The position numbers were made by a program, and so were the translations under genes. A model generated the notes under the pieces. That model saw only the letters and a program-made list of their open reading frames with translations. It was not told the DNA's origin and did no database searches. DNA of 64,000 nucleotides from Aestuariirhabdus haliotis (GTDB lineage: Bacteria; Pseudomonadota; Gammaproteobacteria; Pseudomonadales; Aestuariirhabdaceae), in assembly GCF_023509475.1 (NCBI RefSeq), contig NZ_JAKSDZ010000014.1, positions 1 through 64,000 of the forward strand, in the 5' to 3' direction. Shown here piece by piece: positions 57,439 to 64,000 of the stretch; position 1 is the stretch's first letter; every line of letters begins with the position of its first letter.

Positions 57439-58722
57439 ATGAGCACTGTTATTACCGCCGACGATATGCGTTTCGATGCTGAGCATATCTGGCACCCCTA
57501 TACCTCGATGGTTAATCGCTATGAGCAATTTCCGGTAGTCAGTGCTGAAGGTGTCACTTTGACGCTCGCCGATGGCCGTCAGTTGATCGATGGTATGGCC
57601 TCCTGGTGGTCAACGATTCATGGTTACAATCACCCGCACCTGAATGCGGCCATTCAAGAGCAAGCGTCGCAAATGTCTCATGTGATGTTCGGTGGGTTAA
57701 CTCATAAACCCGCCATCGATCTTGCCCGGCGCTTATTGAAAATGGTGCCTGATGCGTTGCAGCAGGTTTTCTTTGCCGATTCAGGGTCTGTATCGGTCGA
57801 GGTCGCACTTAAAATGGCGATTCAATACTGGCACTCAGCGGGACGACCGGGTAAACATCGTCTGTTGACGGTTCGCAATGGTTACCACGGCGATACCTTT
57901 GGGGCGATGGCAACCTGCGACCCCGTTAATGGTATGCATGAACTCTTTACCGGTATGTTACCCCAGCACCTGTTTGCTCCTGCACCCCAATGTGGCTATG
58001 GCGATGATTGGGATGAAGCCGATATCTCGACGCTCCAGCAGATGCTGGAAACCCATCACGAAGAGATTGCCGCCCTGATTCTGGAGCCGGTTGTCCAGGG
58101 CGCCGGAGGTATGCGGTTTTATTCACCCCATTACGTGCGCCGTGCCAGAGAGCTCTGTGATCAATATGAGGTGTTATTGATTCTCGATGAAATCGCTACC
58201 GGTTTCGGTCGTACGGGTCGCTTGTTTGCCTGCGAGCATGCGGGAATTGCTCCGGATATTCTCTGTCTGGGCAAGGCTCTGACCGGCGGTTATATGACCA
58301 TGGCAGCGACATTGTGCACTCAGCAAGTCAGCGACACCATCTCACAAGCCGGGGTGTTTATGCATGGCCCGACATTTATGGCCAACCCCTTGGCCTGTTC
58401 CGTCGCCAATGCCAGCCTGGAAATTCTCGAGACCGGTTTATGGCAGACCCAGGTCCAGGCTCTTGAGCAGGGTTTGCAGCTAGGCTTGGAACCCTGTCGT
58501 ACTTTGCCTGCGGTAGCCGATGTGCGTGTGTTGGGCGCCATCGGGGTCGTGGAACTGATCGATCCGGTCAATATGGCAGAGATCCAGCCACAGTTTGTTG
58601 CTCAGGGTATTTGGGTACGCCCTTTCGGCAAGCTGGTGTATGTGATGCCGCCTTATATAATGGACGCGGGTCAACTCGACCACTTGATGTCGGGCATCTA
58701 TAAGGTGCTGTCTTCTCTTTGA
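57439..58722 (+). CDS. bioA: Adenosylmethionine-8-amino-7-oxononanoate transaminase BioA
   Basis: BioA makes 7,8-diaminopelargonate from KAPA, using SAM as amino donor, in biotin synthesis. The ATG at 57439 (GAGG upstream) gives 427 residues. [62 protein letters not shown] and the PLP-lysine segment [11 protein letters not shown] are all present. The remaining bio genes are not adjacent, as in several marine gammaproteobacteria. The frame opens at 57379, but that extension contains the hairpin and no ribosome site. Confidence 0.96.
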   Translation: MSTVITADDMRFDAEHIWHPYTSMVNRYEQFPVVSAEGVTLTLADGRQLIDGMASWWSTIHGYNHPHLNAAIQEQASQMSHVMFGGLTHKPAIDLARRLLKMVPDALQQVFFADSGSVSVEVALKMAIQYWHSAGRPGKHRLLTVRNGYHGDTFGAMATCDPVNGMHELFTGMLPQHLFAPAPQCGYGDDWDEADISTLQQMLETHHEEIAALILEPVVQGAGGMRFYSPHYVRRARELCDQYEVLLILDEIATGFGRTGRLFACEHAGIAPDILCLGKALTGGYMTMAATLCTQQVSDTISQAGVFMHGPTFMANPLACSVANASLEILETGLWQTQVQALEQGLQLGLEPCRTLPAVADVRVLGAIGVVELIDPVNMAEIQPQFVAQGIWVRPFGKLVYVMPPYIMDAGQLDHLMSGIYKVLSSL

Positions 58723-58773
58723 ATCCGGATGGCCGGTATCGACCGTTCGGGATTTTCGCTCAGGTATGCATTC

Positions 58774-60105
58774 ATGAATGACATTCAATCGCTGTATCAG
58801 GATCACCTTAGATTATTGCTGCAAGAGACGTCTCGGTTACTGCAGGAGCAAGGCTATGAGGGGGTGTTGATTGCAGCAGGTCACCCCAAGGCCTGTTTTC
58901 TCGATGATCATGATTATCCTTTTGTGGTTAACCCTCACTTTAAGCGTTGGTTGCCACTGACGGATAACCCTTACTGTTATCTATTGATTCGGGCCAATGA
59001 TCGTCCACGGTTACTTTATCATCAGCCTCGTGATTATTGGCATGCGGCGGCGGGAGCGCCTGAAGGTTTCTGGGTTGATAGCTTTGATATTGAACCGGTT
59101 GCCGATGAGGCCGCAGCTCTCAAGGTACTGGCCGGTTGGAATTTACAGCGGGTCGCGGGCATTGCCGAGGAAGTAGAGCTGGCCGAGCATTTGCCTGATC
59201 TGGACATGAACCCCCCGGCACTGTTGGCTGCGATGCACTTCGCTCGCGCTTGCAAGAGTCCCTATGAATTGCACTGTCTGCGTCAGGCCAACCGTATTGC
59301 TGTACGTGGTCATCAAGCCGCGCGCGATGCTTTCTTTGCCGGTCAAACCGAACTGCAGGTGCACCTGAGTTACCTCGCGGCGTGCGGTCACACCGAGGCG
59401 CAAAGCCCCTATGGAAATATTGTGGCCTTTAACGAGAATGCGGCCATTTTGCATAATGATCGTTATGCCAACGTGGCGCCGATGAAAGCACACTCTTTTT
59501 TGATCGATGCCGGAGCCACCTTTGCTGGTTATATTGCCGATATAACGCGTACCTATGCCTTCGAATCTGCAACCGGTACAAAAGTCTTTGCTGACTTGCT
59601 GGCGCGCATGGATCAGGAGCAGCAAGCCATTTGCGGTGAGGTTCAGGCAGGGATCAATTTCGTGGACTTGCACGAACGTATGCACCGGCGCCTGGCCGCT
59701 GTACTCAGTGATTCGGAACTGGTTACCTGTGATGCCGATAGCGCCTTCGGTGAAGGTTTGACTCGCTTGTTCTTCCCTCACGGTCTCGGCCACCTGATCG
59801 GATTGCAAACCCACGATGTCGGCGGCTGGCAGATGAATGCACAGGGGGATCAATATCCGGTACACCCCGATTACCCCGCTCTGAGGTTGCAGCGTACCCT
59901 GGCAGAGAATATGCCTGTTACCATTGAGCCCGGACTCTACTTTATCGACCAGTTATTGGCGCCACAGAAGAGCAATCCCCTGTTGAACTGGACGCTAATT
60001 GAAGCACTGTATCCTTGCGGCGGTATTCGCATTGAGGATACGGTGGTAGCGATGCAGGATGGCGCTGAGAATCTGACTCGCCCCGCTTTTGCCGAATTGT
60101 CATAA
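58774..60105 (+). CDS. pepQ: Xaa-Pro dipeptidase PepQ (prolidase)
   Basis: PepQ hydrolyses X-Pro dipeptides; close relatives also attack organophosphate esters. The ATG at 58774 gives 443 residues, equal to E. coli PepQ. The pita-bread fold metal ligands are visible: LIDAG and GYIADITRTY (two Asp), HGLGHLIGLQTHDVGG (His), IEPGLY (Glu) and GGIRIEDT (Glu). It lies 51 bp after bioA and may be cotranscribed. Confidence 0.94.
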   Translation: MNDIQSLYQDHLRLLLQETSRLLQEQGYEGVLIAAGHPKACFLDDHDYPFVVNPHFKRWLPLTDNPYCYLLIRANDRPRLLYHQPRDYWHAAAGAPEGFWVDSFDIEPVADEAAALKVLAGWNLQRVAGIAEEVELAEHLPDLDMNPPALLAAMHFARACKSPYELHCLRQANRIAVRGHQAARDAFFAGQTELQVHLSYLAACGHTEAQSPYGNIVAFNENAAILHNDRYANVAPMKAHSFLIDAGATFAGYIADITRTYAFESATGTKVFADLLARMDQEQQAICGEVQAGINFVDLHERMHRRLAAVLSDSELVTCDADSAFGEGLTRLFFPHGLGHLIGLQTHDVGGWQMNAQGDQYPVHPDYPALRLQRTLAENMPVTIEPGLYFIDQLLAPQKSNPLLNWTLIEALYPCGGIRIEDTVVAMQDGAENLTRPAFAELS

Positions 60106-60130
60106 AGGTTAAAGCGTTTTGGATATGAAA

Positions 60131-61045
60131 TTATTGCGTTTTTGAGCGGGTTCGAACGTGGGGGCGGCGCAGTAATAACGCGGCGTCCGTGTTGACCAGC
60201 AGCACGCCCCCCGACACCATTAATAATCCCAATAGCAATGACCACCCGGGTTGCTCTTTAAGAATCAGTACTGATAGCAGGGTGGCTGCTATAGGAACCA
60301 GGTTGATAAAGAGACCCGCGCGCAATGCACCGACCTGTTGAATGCCCTGGTAATACCAGATAAAACCCAGCACGGTGCCAAAGAAACCCAGATAAAACAG
60401 ACATCCCCATTGCAGGACAGAAAACTGCGCCAGCTGATTGATCACCCCTTCATGGAGGGCTGGGGGTGCCAGTAGCAAGGTACCGATCAAGGTTGAATAA
60501 CAGACCGACACCAGCGGAGATAGCCCGCCCAGTACTCGCTTACCAACCAGCGAATAGGTGACCCAACTTAACACCGAGATACCGATAAACAGCTCCCCCC
60601 AGCCCAGAGTCCCCTGCAGGTTGGACAGTTCTCCCCGGGTGATGGTGACCAGGGTGCCAGCAAGGGAAATCAACACACCGAGTGCCTTTTGTATACCCAG
60701 TCGCTCGGCAAACAGCAGCGCGGCGATGACCGCAATCACCACCGGATTACTGGCAATTATGATTGCGGCACGGCTGGCTTCGATCAGTTCGAGCCCTTTA
60801 AAAAAGAACAGGTTGTAACAGAAAATTCCGCTCAGACCGAGTACCAGCAGCGGCAGCCATTGGCTACGATCGATCGTCGGCCAGCGCCCGTGTTGTTGGT
60901 AAACCAGTATCAGCAGGAAGCTGGAGGCAATCACAAAACGCAGAAAAGCCGCGCTGTAGGGGCCAATATCGGTAGCGATCAGTTTTCCGGCAATAAAGGT
61001 ACCACCCCACAGAAAGCTCATCAGGGTTAGCTTGAAATAGATCAC
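60131..61045 (-). CDS. EamA/DMT-family transporter
   Basis: The 304-residue protein has ten hydrophobic helices in two EamA repeats (MSFLWGGTFIAGKLIATDIGP; later GELFIGISVLSWVTYSLVGKRVL). Family members export metabolites or amino acids. The substrate cannot be read from the sequence. It is convergent with pepQ and divergent from the solute-binding fusion gene. Confidence 0.88.
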   Translation of the reverse strand: MIYFKLTLMSFLWGGTFIAGKLIATDIGPYSAAFLRFVIASSFLLILVYQQHGRWPTIDRSQWLPLLVLGLSGIFCYNLFFFKGLELIEASRAAIIIASNPVVIAVIAALLFAERLGIQKALGVLISLAGTLVTITRGELSNLQGTLGWGELFIGISVLSWVTYSLVGKRVLGGLSPLVSVCYSTLIGTLLLAPPALHEGVINQLAQFSVLQWGCLFYLGFFGTVLGFIWYYQGIQQVGALRAGLFINLVPIAATLLSVLILKEQPGWSLLLGLLMVSGGVLLVNTDAALLLRRPHVRTRSKTQ

Positions 61046-61112
61046 GGGCGGGGTTCCAGGGCACTATACTGAGGTTAAGCTGTCATGGTACGGAAGTGGG
61101 TTTTCGCAAGCA

Positions 61113-63596
61113 ATGAAACTTCGTCGATACAGTGCGGGAGTGGCCCTGAGTGCAATACTATTAAATGGTGCCGTGCTCGCTGGTTATAAAGAATCCAGCC
61201 ACCGCTGGGTCGTACAGGAGTTCCAGCCTTCTACCCTGACGGAGGCTGAGCAGTTAGCGGAAATGGCGTGGTTTACCGAGGCGGCTGAGCCCTATCGTGG
61301 AATGACGATTCGCGTTGTTTCTGAGCGGATAGCGACCCATTTCTATGAAAGCCGAGTGTTGGCTCAGGCCTTCTATGAGATCACCGGCATTCGGGTGATT
61401 CATGAGGTGACCGGCGAAGATGACCTGGTCAAAAAACTCGATGCCCAGACCCGTACCGGGCACAATTTCTATGATGCTTACATCAACGACAGTGACGCCA
61501 TCGGTGAGCACTTTCGTTCGGGGAAAATACTGGGCCTCAGACACTTTATGGCAGGAGAGGGCGCTGATGTTACATCGCCTACGCTCGACCTGGAGGATTT
61601 TATCGGTTTGGCCTTCACCAGTGCGCCCGATGGTGAAATCTACCAACTGCCGGATCAGCAATTCGCGAACCTCTATTGGTACCGACACGACTGGTTTACC
61701 CGGGATGACCTCAAACAGCATTTTGAATCGTTGTACGGATACCCTCTTGGAGTCCCTGTTAACTGGAGTGCCTACGAAGACATCGCTGATTTTTTTACTC
61801 ATGAAGTGCGTGAGATTGATGGCCAGCCGGTTTATGGCCATATGGACTACGGGCGCATAGATCCCTCTATGGGCTGGCGCATTTCTGATGCCTGGCTGGC
61901 CATGGCCGGCACCGGCGACCCTGGCTTGCCTAATGGTTATCCGGTAGATGATTGGGGGATTCGAGCGGAGGGTTGTCGGCCGGTAGGGGCGTCCGTATCC
62001 CGTGGCGGCGCCGTTAATTCTCCGGCCGCTGTTTATGCCATCAAAACCTTTCGTGACTGGTTAATGCGTTTTGCCCCACAGGAGGCGCTGCGCATGAATT
62101 TTACCGAAGCCGGAAAAGCGACCCGGCGAGGGCATATTGCCCAGCAGATTTTCTGGTATACCGCCTTTGTTGCCGACATGAAGGGCGAGCAATCAAACGT
62201 TCAAGATAGCGATGGAAACGCATTATGGCGTCTCGCCCCTTCCCCGACGGGGCCTTATTGGCAAGAGGGTATGAAACGGGGGTATCAGGATGTCGGTGCC
62301 TGGACCTTACTCAGAAGCACGCCGCTAGCGCGCCGCAAAGCCGCCTGGTTGTATGCCCAATTTGTCACAGCACGAACCCTGTCATTGAAAAAGTTGATGG
62401 TGGGTTTAACGCCTGTTCGCGAAAGCGATTTACGCTCCGAGGCGTTCAGTGCCCGGGTGGGGGAATTGGGAGGTTTGGTTGAGTTCTACCGCAGCGGCGC
62501 CCGGGACCACTGGACGCCGACGGGCTTGAATGTTCCTGACTACTCGCAGTTAGCCCCCCTGTGGTGGCAGAGTGCCGCACAGGTTATGGCGGGCACTCAT
62601 TCAGCACAGCAAGCGATGGATTTGTTGGCCCAGCGAATGGATCGAATGCTGGCCTCCCCCCGGTTTGCAGATCATCCTTGCGCGGCAAATCTGGCCATGC
62701 AAAAAAGTGACGCCGATTGGTTAAGCGCCAGTGGATCACCTAAAGCTCGCTTGCTTAATGAGCGCCCACAACCGGTGACGGTAGCTCCCGAGCAGGCCAT
62801 GGATTTATGGCAACAAATGGAGCGGATACCGGTTGATCGAGTGGTGGCGCAATGGCAAGCTCGAATGAGGCGGCAACCCCCGAAGCGTCAGCAAACCGAA
62901 GTCACCCCGATTGCGGTTGATTATCCCAAGTTGACTATTTATACCTCCAACATGCCTCCCTACAGCGGATTGATGGATGCGGGTCAGGATGTTGGACTTG
63001 CCTCGAAGGTGATTTCTACCCTGTTGCAACGCACGGGGATCGAAGCCGAGCGGATAGTCGTGCCTTGGCGTCGTGCCTTGCTGCTGTCCCAGAAAGCCTC
63101 AAATAGCTGTGTATATCCGTTACAAAGAAGTCAGGAACGAGAAGCCTATTTTCGTTGGGTGAGCCCGATTTTGGCAACCAGCAGTGGTTTGTACGGGTTG
63201 CAAGGCTCGCAGGTCGAATTAAGTCATTTAAGCGATGCGCAAGACTATCGAGTGGGTGCCTTGGCAGGTAGTTCTACGGAACAGTATTTAAAAAGTGCGG
63301 GGTTGATTGTTGATGCTGGCGGCAGCGAAGCGGCTAACTATAAAAAACTGTCGATTGGGCGCTTCGATCTGTGGGCCACCGATGATCTGTCGGCGGCGTA
63401 CCTGCCCAATGTCTCTGGGGGGGAAGCGCTGGTGCCCCAACTCAGCTTCTTTACCAGTATGCGTGCTCTGGGTTGCAGTGCTTCGAGTTCTCCAGAGGTG
63501 GTTCGCGCGTTGCAGAGAGAGTTGGAAGCGATGTATCAGGATGGCACTATGGCGGCATTGCGTGATGATTTTCTGAATCGTTTGCATGGTAAATGA
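61113..63596 (+). CDS. Fusion of two periplasmic solute-binding domains
   Basis: The 827-residue exported protein has a signal peptide to about residue 23. Residues ~25-590 resemble the large glycerol-type ABC-binding proteins (GlpV-like): MTIRVVSERIATHFYESRVLAQAF, HNFYDAYINDSDAIGEHF and WYRHDWFTR. After a Gln/Arg-rich linker (~590-605), residues 607-827 form a second domain of the amino-acid-type SBP_bac_3 family (LTIYTSNMPPYSGLMD, VVPWRRALLLSQK, VGALAGSSTEQYL). Each domain is full length. No permease or ATPase is adjacent, so a sensing or scavenging role is possible. I know of no characterised protein with this pairing. Confidence 0.82.
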   Translation: MKLRRYSAGVALSAILLNGAVLAGYKESSHRWVVQEFQPSTLTEAEQLAEMAWFTEAAEPYRGMTIRVVSERIATHFYESRVLAQAFYEITGIRVIHEVTGEDDLVKKLDAQTRTGHNFYDAYINDSDAIGEHFRSGKILGLRHFMAGEGADVTSPTLDLEDFIGLAFTSAPDGEIYQLPDQQFANLYWYRHDWFTRDDLKQHFESLYGYPLGVPVNWSAYEDIADFFTHEVREIDGQPVYGHMDYGRIDPSMGWRISDAWLAMAGTGDPGLPNGYPVDDWGIRAEGCRPVGASVSRGGAVNSPAAVYAIKTFRDWLMRFAPQEALRMNFTEAGKATRRGHIAQQIFWYTAFVADMKGEQSNVQDSDGNALWRLAPSPTGPYWQEGMKRGYQDVGAWTLLRSTPLARRKAAWLYAQFVTARTLSLKKLMVGLTPVRESDLRSEAFSARVGELGGLVEFYRSGARDHWTPTGLNVPDYSQLAPLWWQSAAQVMAGTHSAQQAMDLLAQRMDRMLASPRFADHPCAANLAMQKSDADWLSASGSPKARLLNERPQPVTVAPEQAMDLWQQMERIPVDRVVAQWQARMRRQPPKRQQTEVTPIAVDYPKLTIYTSNMPPYSGLMDAGQDVGLASKVISTLLQRTGIEAERIVVPWRRALLLSQKASNSCVYPLQRSQEREAYFRWVSPILATSSGLYGLQGSQVELSHLSDAQDYRVGALAGSSTEQYLKSAGLIVDAGGSEAANYKKLSIGRFDLWATDDLSAAYLPNVSGGEALVPQLSFFTSMRALGCSASSSPEVVRALQRELEAMYQDGTMAALRDDFLNRLHGK

Positions 63597-63696
63597 TATC
63601 GCTGCAGCAGGCTGTTAGATGCCTTAAACCTGCTATCGATGGTAGACTCAAAATTCGCTAAATTGTTGCCACACCATGACCAAAAGGAGTCTGCCG

Positions 63697-63945
63697 GTGA
63701 TTAAAGTGTTGTTTTTCGCCCGTTACGCTGAAGAGTTGGGACAGCGCGAACTCGAATGGCCGATGAGTGGTGATATCTCGGTCGGTCAATTGCTCAGCGA
63801 CATGAAAAAACGGGGAGAGCCTTGGCAGCAGGTTTTGGATAACCCTAACCTGATTATTTCAGTCAACCAGGAGGTGGTGACCGGTGATGTTTCATTAAGC
63901 AGTGGTGATGAAGTCGCTTTCTTTCCTCCGGTGACCGGTGGCTGA
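63697..63945 (+). CDS. moaD: Molybdopterin synthase sulfur carrier subunit MoaD
   Basis: MoaD is the ubiquitin-fold protein that carries the thiocarboxylate sulfur to molybdopterin. The GTG at 63697 lies seven bases after AAAGGAG and gives 82 residues, starting MIKVLFFARYAEELG and ending in the required Gly-Gly. The ATG at 63676 precedes the ribosome site and was rejected. moaE would be expected next but is not visible before the window ends. Confidence 0.92.
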   Translation: MIKVLFFARYAEELGQRELEWPMSGDISVGQLLSDMKKRGEPWQQVLDNPNLIISVNQEVVTGDVSLSSGDEVAFFPPVTGG

Positions 63946-64000
63946 ATAAGCAAGCGGTGATTCCAACCTTGCTTACGATCAATACCGCCACCCCCCAAGT

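Overview
The window is a chromosomal segment of a Gram-negative gammaproteobacterium. Evidence: MlaA and a PagL-like outer-membrane enzyme, AmpD/AmpG muropeptide recycling, a Cpx-like envelope stress system, a sigma-32-type groESL promoter, and full-length proteins matching Escherichia/Pseudomonas families (RF3 529 aa, GroEL 548 aa, PepQ 443 aa). Many envelope and c-di-GMP genes suggest a free-living aquatic or marine lineage. I cannot name the genus. I see no rRNA, tRNA, CRISPR array, prophage or intact insertion sequence. Only the first ~1.1 kb looks like accessory DNA: a toxin-like tail, an AT-rich hypothetical gene and short repeats.

Layout. 1-2.2 kb: possible toxin/immunity debris and an SH3-domain secreted protein. 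2.5-7.2 kb: a PAS-GGDEF diguanylate cyclase, then a minus-strand pair resembling the Vibrio NspS (periplasmic polyamine sensor) / MbaA (GGDEF-EAL) system. 7.5-18.3 kb: a complete phosphonate uptake and C-P lyase operon, phnCDEFGHIJKLMNP, behind tandem Pho-box-like repeats. 18.5-21.8 kb: prfC, a PagL-like lipid A deacylase and an orphan FetB-type permease. 21.9-25.6 kb: a three-gene operon of a zinc-ribbon protein with a degenerate GGDEF domain, a processive family 2 glycosyltransferase and an HlyD-type membrane protein. This is the best candidate for an undescribed system. 25.6-28.9 kb: a MerR regulator, copper ATPase CopA and a 24-residue membrane microprotein under a 19-bp-spacer MerR-type promoter. 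29.1-31.9 kb: a Spy/CpxP-like protein and the CpxR/CpxA pair.

32-35 kb: an EF-hand protein and a large MscS channel. 34.9-42.4 kb: nadC, a membrane aspartic protease, DUF1631, ampD, panE, a REC/degenerate-GGDEF protein and yajQ. 42.5-46.1 kb: a minus-strand operon of an alkyltransferase-like protein, AmpG and an ABC-2 exporter. 46.3-49.6 kb: a secreted alpha/beta hydrolase, MlaA and a periplasmic binding protein. 49.7-53.4 kb: a FabG-like reductase, FxsA and groES-groEL. 53.5-61 kb: a chemoreceptor, a GGDEF/EAL protein, bioA, pepQ and an EamA-type transporter. 61-64 kb: an unusual fusion of two solute-binding domains, then moaD at the edge.

Two themes recur. The first is c-di-GMP: six proteins carry GGDEF, EAL or YajQ domains, two of the GGDEF domains clearly degenerate, and one sits in front of a probable polysaccharide synthase. 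The second is the envelope: Cpx, Mla, PagL, AmpD/AmpG, MscS and copper efflux. The phn operon would let the cell use phosphonates when phosphate is scarce.
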